Assembly: GCF_947507565.1 (NCBI RefSeq)
Contig: NC_089177.1
Span: 1-64,000 of the forward strand
From: Oscarella lobularis
Lineage: Eukaryota > Porifera > Homoscleromorpha > Homosclerophorida > Oscarellidae
Reading direction: 5' to 3'
Length of the DNA: 64,000 nt
The notes under the pieces are model-generated. The model saw nothing but the letters and a program-made list of their open reading frames with translations, did not search any database and had not been told where the DNA came from. Both the position numbers and the translations under genes were made by a program. Positions 26,834 to 39,321 of the stretch are shown one piece after another; position 1 is the stretch's first letter; each line of letters starts with the position of its first letter.

Positions 26834-29800
26834 AAGGAACAATTGTAGAAGGAAAAATTGCCCCAGGACAAATTGTCCTGGGAACAAATTGTCCCCAGGA
26901 AAAATTGTCCTGGGGACAAATTGTCCCAGGACAAATTGTCCCAGGACAAATTCTCCCAGGACAAATTGTCCCAGGACAAATTGTTCCAGGACAAATTGTC
27001 CTCAGGACAAATTGTCCCCAAGACAAATTGTCCCCAAGACAAATTGTCCCCACGACAAATTGTCCCAGGACAAATTGTCCCAGGACAAATTGTGAAGGAC
27101 AATTTGTCCCCAGGACAAATTGTCTCCACGACAAATTGTCCCCAGGACAAATTGTCCCCAGGACAAATTGTCCCCAGGACAAATTGTCCCCAGGACAAAT
27201 TGTCCCAGGACAAATTGTCCCCAGGACAAATTGTCCAATTGTCCCAGGACAAATTGTCCGAGGACAAATTGTCCCACGACAAATTGTCCCCAGGACAAAT
27301 TGTCCCAGGACAAATTGTTCCAGGACAAATTGTCCCTAGGACAAATTGTCCCCAAGACAAATTGTCCCCAGGACAAATTGTCCCAGGACAAATTGTGAAG
27401 GACAATTTGTCCCCAGGACAAATTGTCCCCACGACAAATTGTCCCAAGGACAAATTGTCCCAGGACAAATTGTGCCAGGACAAATTGTTCCCAGGACAAA
27501 TTGTCCCCAGGACAAATTGTCCCCTGGACAAATTGTCCCCAGGACAAATTGTCCCCAGGACAAATTGACCCCAGGACAAATTGTCCCCAGGACAAATTGT
27601 CCCCAGGACAAATTGTCCCAGGACAAATTGTCCCAGGACAAATTGTCCCAGGACAAATTGTCCCAGGACAAATTGTGCCAGGACAAATGGTCGTAGGACA
27701 AATTGTGTCACGACAATTTGTCCTGGGGACAAATTGTCCCCAGGACAAATTGTCCCAGGACAAATTGTCCTAGGACAAATTGTCCCAGGACAAATTGTCC
27801 CAGGACAAATTGTCCTAGGACAAATTGTCCCCAGGACAAATTGTCCCCAGCACAAATTGTCCCAGGACAAATTGTCCCAGGACAAATTGTTCCCAGGACA
27901 AATTGTCCCAGGACAAATTGTCCTAGGACAAATTGTCCCCAGGACAAATTGTCCCCAGGACAAATTGTCCCAGGACAAATTGTCCCAGGACAAATTGTCC
28001 CAGGACAAATTGTCCCAGGACAAATTGTCCTAGGACAAATTGTCCCCAGGACAAATTGTCCCCAGGACAAATTGTCCCAGGACAAATTGTCCTAGGACAA
28101 ATTATCCCCAGGACAAATTGTCCCCAGCACAAATTGTCCCAGGACAAATTGTCCCCAGGACAAATTGTCCCAGGACAAATTGTCCCAGGACAAATTGTCC
28201 CAGGACAAATTGTGCCAGGACAAATTGTCGTAGGACAAATTGTGTCAGGACAATTTGTCCTGGGGACAAATTGTCCCCAGGACAAATTGTCCCAGGACAA
28301 ATTGTCCCAGGACAAATTGTCCCAGGACAAATTGTCCTGGGGACAAATTGTCCTAGGACAAATTGTCCCCAGGACAAATTGTCCCCAGGACAAATTGTCC
28401 CAGGACAAATTGTCCCAGGACAAATTGTCCCCAGGACAAATTGTCCCAGGACAAATTGTTCCAGGACAAATTGTCCCCAGGACAAATTGTCCCCAAGACA
28501 AATTGTCCCCACGACAAATTGTCCCAGGACAAATTGTCCCAGGACAAATTGTCCCAGGACAAATTGTCCTGGGGACAAATTGTCCTAGGACAAATTGTCC
28601 CCAGGACAAATTGTCCCCAGGACAAATTGTCCCAGGACAAATTGTCCCAGGACAAATTGTCCCCAGGACAAATTGTCCCAGGACAAATTGTTCCAGGACA
28701 AATTGTCCCCAGGACAAATTGTCCCCAAGACAAATTGTCCCCACGACAAATTGTCCCAGGACAAATTGTCCCAGGACAAATTGTGAAGGACAATTTGTCC
28801 CCACGACAAATTGTCCCCACGACAAATTGTCCCCAGGACAAATTGTCCCCAGGACAAATTGTCCCAGGACAAATTGTCCCCAGGACAAATTGTCCCAGGA
28901 CAAATTGTCCCCAGGACAAATTGTCCGAGGACAAATTGTTCCAGGACAAATTGTCCCTAGGACAAATTGTCCCCAAGACAAATTGTCCCCAGGACAAATT
29001 GTCCCAGGACAAATTGTGAAGAACAATTTGTCCCCAGGAAAAATTGTCCCCACGACAAATTGTCCCAAGGACAAATTGTCCCAGGACAAATTGTCCTAGG
29101 ACAAATTGTCCCCAGGACAAATTGTCCCCAGGACAAATTGTCCCAGGACAAATTGTGAAGGACAATTTGTCCCCAGGACAAATTGTCCCCACGACAAATT
29201 GTCCCAAGGACAAATTGTCCCAGGACAAATTGTGGCAGGACAAATTGTTCCCAGGACAAATTGTCCCCAGGACAAATTGTCCCCTGGACAAATTGTCCCC
29301 AGGACAAATTGTCCCCAGGACAAATTGTCCCCAGGACAAATTGTCCCCAGGACAAATTTTCCCCAGGACATATTGTCCCCAGGACAAATTGTCCCCAGGA
29401 CAAATTGTCCCCAGGACAAATTGTCCCCAGGACAAATTGTCCCAGGACAAATTGTCCCCAGGACAAATTGTCCAATTGTTCCAGGACAAATTGTCCCAGG
29501 ACAAATTGTCCCAGGACAAATTGTCCCCAGGACAAATTGTCCCAGGACAAATTGTTCCAGGACAAATTGTCCCTAGGACAAATTGTCCCCAAGACAAATT
29601 GTCCCCAGGACAAATTGTCCCAGGACAAATTGTCCCAGGACAAATTGTGAAGGACAATTTGTCCCCACGACAAATTGTCCCAAGGACAAATTGTCCCCAG
29701 GACAAATTGTCCCAGGACAAATTGTCCCAGGACAAATTGTGCCAGGACAAATTGTCCCCAGGACAAATTGTCCCCAGGACAAATTGTCCCCAGGACAAAT

Positions 29801-32800
29801 TGTCCCCAGGACAAATTGTCCCCAGGACAAATTGTCCCAAGGACAATTTGTCCCAGGACAAATTGTCCCAGGACAAATTGTCCCCAGGACAAATTGTCCC
29901 AGGACAAATTGTCCCAAGGACAAATTTTCCCCAGGACATATTGTCCCCAGGACAAATTGTCCCCAGGACAAATTGTCCCCAGGACAAATTGTCCCCAGGA
30001 CAAATTGTCCCAGGACAAATTGTCCCCAGGACAAATTGTCCAATTGTTCCAGGACAAATTGTCTCAGGACAAATTGTCCCAGGACAAATTGTCCCCAGGA
30101 CAAATTGTCCCAGGACAAATTGTTCCAGGACAAATTGTCCCTAGGACAAATTGTCCCCAAGACAAATTGTCCCCAGGACAAATTGTCCCAGGACAAATTG
30201 TCCCAGGACAAATTGTGAAGGACAATTTGTCCCCACGACAAATTGTCCCAAGGACAAATTGTCCCCAGGACAAATTGTCCCAGGACAAATTGTCCCAGGA
30301 CAAATTGTGCCAGGACAAATTGTCCCCAGGACAAATTGTCCCCAGGACAAATTGTCCCCAGGACAAATTGTCCCCAGGACAAATTGTCCCCAGGACAAAT
30401 TGTCCCCAGGACAAATTGTCCCAAGGACAATTTGTCCCAGGACAAATTGTCCCAGGACAAATTGTCCCCAGGACAAATTGTCCCAGGACAAATTGTCCCA
30501 AGGACAAATTTTCCCCAGGACATATTGTCCCCAGGACAAATTGTCCCCAGGACAAATTGTCCCCAGGACAAATTGTCCTAGGACAAATTGTCCTAGGACA
30601 AATTGTCCCCAGGACAAATTGTCCTAGGACAAATTGTCCCCAGGACAAATTGACCCAGGACAAATTGTCCCAGGACAAATTGTCCCAGGACAAATTGTCC
30701 CCAGGACAAATTGTCCCAGGACAAATTGTCCTAGGACAAATTGTCCTAGGACAAATTGTCCTCAGGACAAATTGTCCCCAGGACAATTTGTCCCAGGACA
30801 AATTGTCCTAGGACAAATTGTCCCCAGGACAAATTGTCCCCAGGACAAATTGTCCAAGGACAAATTGTCCTAAAACAAATTGTCCCCAGGACAAATTGTT
30901 CCCAGGACAAATTGTCCCAGGACAAATTGTCCCAGGACAAATTGTCCCCAGGACAAATTGTCCCAGGACAAATTGTCCCAGGACAAATTGTGCCAGGACA
31001 AATTGTCCCAGGACAAATTGTCCCAGGACAAATTGTCCTAGGACAAATTGTCCCCAGGACAAATTGTCCCCAGCACAAATTGTCCCAGGACAAATTGTCC
31101 CAGGACAAATTGTCCCCAGGACAAATTGTCCCAGGACAAATTGTCCTAGGACAAATTGTCCCCAAGACAAATTGTCCCCAGGACAAATTGTCCCAGGACA
31201 AATTGTCCCAGGACAAATTGTCCCAGGACAAATTGTCCCAGGACAAATTGTCCTAGGACAAATTGTCCCCAGGACAAATTGTCCCCAGGACAAATTGTCC
31301 CAGGACAAATTGTCCTAGGACAAATTGTCCCCAGGACAAATTGTCCCCAGCACAAATTGTCCCAGGACAAATTGTCCCCAGGACAAATTGTCCCAGGACA
31401 AATTGTCCCAGGACAAATTGTCCCAGGACAAATTGTGCCAGGACAAATTGTCGTAGGACAAATTGTGTCAGGACAATTTGTCCTGGGGACAAATTGTCCC
31501 CAGGACAAATTGTCCCAGGACAAATTGTCCCAGGACAAATTGTCCCAGGACAAATTGTCCTGGGGACAAATTGTCCTAGGACAAATTGTCCCCAGGACAA
31601 ATTGTCCCCAGGACAAATTGTCCCAGGACAAATTGTCCCAGGACAAATTGTCCCCAGGACAAATTGTCCCAGGACAAATTGTTCCAGGACAAATTGTCCC
31701 CAGGACAAATTGTCCCCAAGACAAATTGTCCCCACGACAAATTGTCCCAGGACAAATTGTCCCAGGACAAATTGTGAAGGACAATTTGTCCCCACGACAA
31801 ATTGTCCCCACGACAAATTGTCCCCAGGACAAATTGTCCCCAGGACAAATTGTCCCAGGACAAATTGTACCCAGGACAAATTGTCCAATTGTCCCAGGAC
31901 AAATTGTCCCAGGACAAATTGTCCCAGGACAAATTGTCCCCAGGACAAATTGTCCCAGGACAAATTGTTCCAGGACAAATTGTCCCTAGGACAAATTGTC
32001 CCCAAGACAAATTGTCCCCAGGACAAATTGTCCCAGGACAAATTGTGAAGAACAATTTGTCCCCAGGAAAAATTGTCCCCACGACAAATTGTCCCAAGGA
32101 CAAATTGTCCCAGGACAAATTGTCCTAGGACAAATTGTCCCCAGGACAAATTGTCCCCAGGACAAATTGTCCCAGGACAAATTGTGAAGGACAATTTGTC
32201 CCCAGGACAAATTGTCCCCACGACAAATTGTCCCAAGGACAAATTGTCCCAGGACAAATTGTGGCAGGACAAATTGTTCCCAGGACAAATTGTCCCCAGG
32301 ACAAATTGTCCCCTGGACAAATTGTCCCCAGGACAAATTGTCCCCAGGACAAATTGTCCCCAGGACAAATTGTCCCCAGGACAAATTGTCCCAAGGACAA
32401 TTTGTCCCAGGACAAATTGTCCCAGGACAAATTGTCCCCAGGACAAATTGTCCCAGGACAAATTGTCATCAGGACAAATTTTCCCCAGGACATATTGTCC
32501 CCAGGACAAATTGTCCCCAGGACAAATTGTCCCCAGGACAAATTGTCCCCAGGACAAATTGTCCCAGGACAAATTGTCCCCAGGACAAATTGTCCAATTG
32601 TTCCAGGACAAATTGTCTCAGGACAAATTGTCCCAGGACAAATTGTCCCCAGGACAAATTGTCCCAGGACAAATTGTTCCAGGACAAATTGTCCCTAGGA
32701 CAAATTGTCCCCAAGACAAATTGTCCCCAGGACAAATTGTCCCAGGACAAATTGTCCCAGGACAAATTGTGAAGGACAATTTGTCCCCACGACAAATTGT

Positions 32801-33272
32801 CCCAAGGACAAATTGTCCCCAGGACAAATTGTCCCAGGACAAATTGTCCCAGGACAAATTGTGCCAGGACAAATTGTCCCCAGGACAAATTGTCCCCAGG
32901 ACAAATTGTCCCCAGGACAAATTGTCCCCAGGACAAATTGTCCCCAGGACAAATTGTCCCAAGGACAATTTGTCCCAGGACAAATTGTCCCAGGACAAAT
33001 TGTCCCCAGGACAAATTGTCCCAGGACAAATTGCCCCAAGGACAAATTTTCCCCAGGACATATTGTCCCCAGGACAAATTGTCCCCAGGACAAATTGTCC
33101 CCAGGACAAATTGTGCCAGGACAATCTGTGCCAGGACAATTTGTCCTGGGGACAAATTGTCCCCAGGACAAATTGTCCCCAGGACAAATTGTCCCAGGAC
33201 AAATTGTCCCAGGACAAATTGTCCCCAGGACAAATTGTCCCCAGGACAAATTGTCCCCAGGACAAATTGTGG
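26834..33272. repeat. Satellite family A array, block A6 (terminal)
   Basis: Last uninterrupted family A block. It contains its own long-range duplications: about 28040-29560 recurs about 3.0-3.2 kb downstream, and a 568-bp segment near 29573-30140 is repeated in tandem at about 30141-30708 and again near 32695. It stops abruptly at 33272 in unique CpG-containing sequence, with no family B junction. Confidence 0.96.
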
Positions 33273-34288
33273 CCAAATTCCAAACCACAATGCTCTACGA
33301 CGAAGGGAAAGACGTCTACGAGACGTTCGAAACGAGTCCGAAACGCAAAAGTTGGATTATGCGAAATTTTGACCAAATTTCGATCGCACGCGAAAAAAAC
33401 CTTTTCGTGCCTTTCAGCCATCCCAAATCCTCCTCAAAAAACCAAAAAACGGCAGCAGAAGCGACTGCACGGCGCAGAAAATCGAAGGACAAAAATCGAT
33501 TTTCCAATTCGCGACTCGTTTCGCGAAAAAGCGCACAACTCTGCAAGGAGACGTCGCACGAGCACCGCACCGGTGCCATTCGATTCGTCGTGGTCTCACA
33601 CATAAAACCTGGTACCACGTTTACCGATTTTCGCCAATTTTTGACATAAAATAAAGCGAAACAAACAATACGCCTACGCGCGTACACCGTAAACGACACC
33701 ATCTTAACCGTGCCGCCACTCCGCGACACCGCGTCGTACGACGATAAGCGGCACGTCGATCGAGAGGGCATATGGTGCAGTTTACAAATTGCCGCCACTC
33801 GACGGCATCCGAGTCGCCGTTTGCCGTAGAGCACGTGTGAAAGAAAGGGAACATGCCCCCTTTTACGGACACATTAATTCGGCGAAAACGACGCCGAAAG
33901 CGACGCTTCGCGTCGCAAAACGTTCTAAACCGTCTCGAATCCTTTGTTTCGAAGCCATTCGAAACGAAAAATTCACTATTCGAAGCTCGCGCCACCACTT
34001 GGCGACGCGACGCGTTCGTACGCGCGCTCCGCGGGCGACGAACGCTCTATAACTGCTTCGTAACTATCTACTACTTACCTTTTGACGTCGCTCGGACATT
34101 CGCATCGTCGAAAACGAGCCAGAAACCGTGTTTCTTCGAAACGAGACGCGCGCGCTAACATACGCACGTGACCTCACCGGTTTAACATATTGACGTCATA
34201 AATAAACTATTAACAATCGGGGTTTCACATTTCTACGCCTATAGAATGGCACGGCAACACGTACAGAGCGGTTTTGCGAAGATTGGAC
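33273..34288. other. Unique CpG-containing transition region, no gene confirmed
   Basis: Non-repetitive sequence between the satellite and a detached piece of it. Open frames on the minus strand (33316-33834, 33621-33998) show no recognisable domain. On the minus strand, an ATG at 34105 opens a 9-codon exon (MRMSERRQK) ending at 34079 in a good donor GTAAGTAG. About 35-50 bp upstream lie a GCGCGCTAA element (34149-34157) and, further out, TGACGTCA (34190-34197). This could be the first exon of a minus-strand gene, but I could not find a convincing second exon. Confidence 0.4.
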
Positions 34289-35208
34289 GAGGGACAATTT
34301 GTCCCCAGGACAAATTGTCCCAGGACAAATTGTCCCAGGACAAATTGTCCCAGGACAAATTGTCCCCAGGACAAATTGTCCCCAGGACAAATTGTCCCCA
34401 GGACAAATTGTCCCAGGACAAATTGTCCCCAGAACAAATTGTCCCAGGGCAAATTGTGCCAGGACAAATTGTCCCAGGATAAATTGTCCCCAGGACAAAT
34501 TGTCCCCAGGATAAATTGTCCCTAGTCCTAACCCTAAGTGAACTATTCTGGATTTTGTTCGCTGAATCGTTTTCTATATCGTCTGATTTCGCGCCATTCT
34601 CCATTTGTTTTTTGGTGTCCCGATGATTTGAGAGGCGTTCGAACGCGATCGCTGCTGAAAGAAGGCATTTTACATTGAAGGGAATGAAAGCGCGAGCGCC
34701 GTTTAGCTTTTGGAAGCGTTTGGAGCGATTTCGAGAGATGACTGTGTTTTTTCGTTCGTTTTCACGCTTTTGCGCATTACCCTTGGCTCCGCTGTCATTT
34801 TTTATTCGTCCTCTTGCCGCTAGTTTTGTTTTCGCTGCGCGAATGTGGCGTAAAAACGGTTTCTTCGTTTCCGATTCACCCGTGGGGGCCTCAACCACGT
34901 GCTCGTTCTTCGCGTTCTTGCGAGAGGGGCTGTTTTTCGGGTGCGAAAGCGACTTACCGCGCCACGCGAAGAGTTCGGCGGTGTTTCTGGACCGAGTGAA
35001 GTACTTACGCGAGGACAGCGGCGGCGTTTTGGAGCGTTTTCATGTTTCGCGACGTTTGAGTGATTGTTCGAGGCGATTGCTTGGTGCTAGTGTTCATTTT
35101 ACCTTCAGCGTTGGCACGATATTCGCGAAATAGGCCTTGGAGCTTCATTTCCTTGACTTTGAGGCGATTATCCCAACGAGGGGCCTCATTTTGGTTCGTG
35201 TACCCCAT
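34239..35208 (-). CDS. Putative two-exon basic protein, tail encoded by satellite
   Basis: I do not recognise this protein. Exon 1 (35208-35009) starts at an ATG (MGYTNQNEAPRWDNR...) and ends at a strong donor GTAAGTAC. An 80-nt intron with acceptor ACAG joins exon 2 (34929-34239) in the same frame, giving about 296 residues. Residues about 70-195 are Lys/Arg-rich (for example AAKTKLAARGRIKND). The last roughly 95 residues read through family A satellite (DNLSWGQFVLG) before a stop. The start lies 116 bp from the WDR6 start in divergent orientation, which fits a shared promoter. Against it: no homology that I can name, and a long plus-strand frame overlaps the same DNA. The true 3' end could lie before the satellite. 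Confidence 0.35.
34289..34524. repeat. Detached family A satellite fragment
   Basis: About 15 family A units standing alone 1 kb from the main array. Its right edge (GGATAAATTGTCCCTAGTCCTAACCCTAAG) has decayed cores followed by a short telomere-like CCTAACCCTAA. It lies inside the putative minus-strand reading frame described for 34239-35208. Confidence 0.95.
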
Positions 35209-35324
35209 TGCGGGGCCCGCTTGCCCGAAAAGGATACGTCATCGAGGCGATACGATCTCTTCGCGATGTCTTAGCGCGCGTTTCAAGCAAAAAGCTCGTC
35301 GTCGCGTTTTACGTTGTTGTCGTC
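35209..35324. promoter_or_regulatory. Likely WDR6 promoter, shared with the minus-strand ORF
   Basis: 116 bp between divergent start codons. It contains CGCGATGTCTTAGCGCGCGT (35263-35282), nearly the same as the element upstream of the INO80E-like exon in the satellite islands (CGCGATGTTTTAGCGCGCGT). Downstream there is also a shared run resembling GCTCGTCGTCGC. The match runs in the same direction relative to the coding exon, supporting a common core-promoter or 5' leader element. Confidence 0.5.
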
Positions 35325-35706
35325 ATGTCTTTTCGTGTTCCATCGACTGCCTTACTTTTTTTCGACGACTTTCTCATCTCTGGTTCGCTCTTCTCGTCAC
35401 CTTGGCTCTGCAACGGCGATTGTTTTAGGAAGCGGTCGCAATGCGCATGTTCACAGCCTTGACGATGGTATCGTCGTACAAAAGGAGCCCGTTCTACCAC
35501 GAGGAGTTGTTCACGGAATACGCAGAGGTACTTACGATGATGCTTAGAATTACTTCTTCTTCCGTGACTTTTCGCTACAGGGAGTGGAGTTGAGAAAGCG
35601 TCTCTCGTTTTCTTTGGGCAAAAATGCTTTCAGTTTGCTCTTCTACACGAAAATGTCACGTATGCTTATTTCTAGAAAGATTTTGATGATGATGATGATG
35701 ATGATT

Positions 35707-35778
<72 letters not shown>

Positions 35779-38700
35779 TTTATTGTTTTGATTAGGAAAG
35801 TTGGCAAGCCTTGCTATTTGGATGATTGGATTTTAGATGTTCACTTTTTCATTAACTCTGTAACAACCTACGACAATGATTACCTGCTGATCATACAGTA
35901 ACTATTTTTGAGCAGAGTTTCTTGGCCATTGCCACAGCACACAATTCCGTTTATACATGCAACATTGAAAGCCGAGAAATAACGAAATTGCGCGACTGTG
36001 AAGTCCAATCAATCTTGTTAAAACTGAACCGTTTTCTGAGTTAATTATATGGTGATTATATATATGTATATAGGTATTCATTTCGATTCGCTGAATTGGA
36101 CGTCCTCACTGCAGCATGTGGCACTGTTTTTAATCAAATTCTTCTATGGAAGCCCTTTAATGGTAGCAAGATTGTTGCAAGAGCAAAAGGACATAAAGTG
36201 AGAAGGAGGAGGAGGAGGAGGAGGAGGAGGAGGAAAGATACATTTCTTCACTTTATTTGAATTTCATTTTAGGGAGTTATCTTTTCTATTCAATTTGATT
36301 TGAAGGGAAATCGTATGTGCAGCGTTTCTGACGATAGAACAGTGAGAATATGGGATTTGTCACTAGCGTTTGCGAAGCATTCACGGTCAGTCATTCAATG
36401 TCATGATGATGATGATGATGATCATCATCATCATCATCATAATAATACATTAATTTACTAGGGGTAGTGAAATTGCTGATCTTCCACAACTGTCAGTTCT
36501 CTTTGGTCACACTGCAAGAGTGTGGGATGCTCAATTTCTAACCGTAAATCGGCTCATTTCCATTGGAGAGGACTCCACGTGTCGTATGTGGGATCTCAAT
36601 TTGCACAGGTGCACCAAAGTCTACAAAGGTCACAAGGTACTGTACTCCTGGCAGTCATTTGCTGCTGCTGTTATTTATTGTGGACGACGACGGTCCTAGA
36701 GATTGTTTCTTTTTTTTTCTAGGGGCGAAGCATATGGAGTTTGGCGTTTGATAGAAAGAGAGACATTGCTGTAAATAGAATTTCTTTTCCCTATACGTAT
36801 ACGTGCTACTTTTGTATGTGTTACGTAGGTGACGGGAGGAGGAGACAGCAGTATTCGTTTGTGGCCTTTGGATTTGAACGAGACTGGACAATTTGAAGCA
36901 CATATTCTACTTGGACAATTACCCGCTGAAAGATGTTCACCAAAGGTACTATATGTAGTACCTTATTAGATCTCTACATCATCATGTAAATATGTATACA
37001 TGTATATGGAGGAGTGTCTCTTCTCTTCTCTTAGGATTTTCCTCGTTCTTTGAAGCAAATTGACTCGTCGAGAGTTCTTGTATTGACGCATGAAGGGTGC
37101 GCTCATTTATTTATTCATTGATTCATTGACTACTCTCTAAACCGCCTTTGTTATCTTTGCTAGTTTTCTCTTTTTGTTTCACGTTGACTGCGAAGGAGAC
37201 TTTTCGTCGTCGTCGTCGTCGTCGTCTGATTGGACATTTCTCGATTTTGATACTGACTTTTCAGGCTACAGCGTCGTAGACGTTTCTAAAGAAAGGGAGC
37301 TGATTGCTATTGGAAATCTTCGCGGAAAAATCAAAATTCTTACTCTAGGTTGTTAACAGTAGTGCAGTATCATGATGACGTCAATAATCATCGTCTCTTT
37401 TATTAGAAGGAAAATTCATCCTTCATCTTACAGGCTTTGAAGGAAAAGTTTTTAGCTTGCTCTGGGCAACTAATGAACATGATGACGAAGGTTAGTTTAG
37501 ATACTTGTTTCATATTCGCCATACTTGTGTAACACGTAACAATAGATCATGATGTATCATCTTCGTTGTATTTGTTCTCTTGTGGGCCTGATGGTAAGAT
37601 GATTTGCTGGGCTGTAGATGATAGTGGAACTGCTGCTATTCGTTTTGCTACATTGCTATTGCCACCCTGCAAACATCGATGGCTTACAACGGTCAAATTT
37701 GTCAGCAGTCAAAAAAATTCGTCACATCTTCTGACGATTGTTTGCGGTGATCGAAGTGGATCTTTACACGTGTTTACAATGGAAAAACGCGACTTAGGTG
37801 ACGGCGAAGCAGCAAAGATGATTATAAAGGTATATACAAATATGCTCGAGCTTCTAACTACAGTAACACCTTATTTTTTTCGTTGAATTAAAGAAACCTG
37901 AGCAGACGTTTCATTCTATTCATGGCAAACATGGGGTTAGCGATATCGTTGAACGACGACAAAATGGCGGAAATCACTTCATTTTGTCTTGTGGACGAAA
38001 TGGAGTTTGGAGAAAATACTCGTGGAATGGAAATCTTCTTGAAATTGTCACAGAAAACGTTCTAACCCTAAACCAACTCCCAATTTGGGTTAGACCAACG
38101 TTAATTCTCTTTTAGACGATAAAAGGAATGGATTGGATTGAAAGACTGATTTTTGTTAATGACGACGATGACGATAATCATCATCATCATCATCATCTCT
38201 TCGTTTCTGGCTTTCACTCGGTCTGTAATAGAATCTACTAGTAGTGTATCCTCAAACGACTCTTCTTCCTTTCCTTTCTTTTCTCTACTAGTCTTATTTT
38301 GTCGTTTGGGGGCTCGACTCAAATGAAACGCTTCTGTCTTGGGATTGCGGTGGTGCTCATCGATCGTGGGATATGAGCATGGTATACTTCTGTAGTTTAT
38401 TTATTTATTTCTACTACCTAATCATTTACTAGGATTGGGAAAAAGGCTTGGTCGTGTTTACCTATATAAGAAATTGTAGAATCAATTTTGTATATCAGAA
38501 AATGTGGAGACAAGTGTCGTCCACCCTTCTTCAGGTGAAGAGCTGCACCACATCATCCCTCTTACTACAGACTATTAGTCCACTGACTTACTTCTTTTAG
38601 CCAAGTTTTCATGGGAGAGAAGCGACGTGTCTTTCTCTTCTTTGGTCTCACGAACAAACTGGTCAGTTCACATATAGAGTCTCATTCATTCATTCATTTC

Positions 38701-39135
38701 TTCCTCCTCTTAATTAATTATGAGTCTTTAGGTGAGAAGGCTTTGCTACTTAGTGGCAGTGAAGACTGTGAAATAAAAGTATGGAAAGGTAGAAAATTCA
38801 GACTATACGTACGTACAGTTTATGTGGCGATTCAGTGGATCGAAGCGACCACTTTCAGTTTCGATTTGAAGAGATGGCTACATGCAAAGGTCATACTTCA
38901 AGTGTCAAATGTTTGGCCTCGTCGCACGATCTGCGGCGGCGGATCGACGGCGACGGCTCCGCATACCTTCTCTTTTCTGGCGGAGGACGAGATTCACTCA
39001 AGGCGTCGCTTATTTCCACCAATGGTGACGACGATGATGACGTCAAAAGTGTTTCTTGTCACGAAATTGCAAGCTTGAATGCGGAGGGGCGACGGAGGCG
39101 GCGACGACGGCGAAGTGCGGAAGACGACGGCGTTT

Positions 39136-39169
<34 letters not shown>

Positions 39170-39286
39170 AGCTCGTTGCATGGCGTTGACAACATTTTTT
39201 GTTCATTTGAAGCACTTTGTCATTTCTGGATGGTCAAATGGACTAATCAAGTACACTGGCACATTGCTTCATTAAAATGATTGGGG

Positions 39287-39321
<35 letters not shown>

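Noticed and set aside
28353-29987. Long open frames in family A (up to 544 codons here, on both strands)
   Set aside because: The 15/16-bp unit lacks stops in most frames, so open frames of any length arise mechanically. The peptides (NLSWGQFVLGTICPG, SPGQIVPRTNCPQDK) are unit translations that shift frame with every 16-bp unit.
33316-33834. 172-codon minus-strand frame in the transition region
   Set aside because: No ordered composition, no recognisable family, and other overlapping frames of similar quality; GC-rich DNA gives such frames by chance.
34675-35133. 153-codon plus-strand frame upstream of WDR6
   Set aside because: It overlaps the better-supported minus-strand two-exon model and has no family resemblance; probably its antisense shadow.
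35309-35500. 63-codon minus-strand frame (ends KSSKKSKAVDGTRKDM...)
   Set aside because: It lies antisense to WDR6 exons 1 and 2, which are fixed by homology.
38059-38115. Telomere-like CTAACCCTAAAC in an intron, also near 34527 and 41443
   Set aside because: Only one to two units each, inside introns or intergenic DNA. This is too short to mark an interstitial telomere, and similar strings occur by chance.
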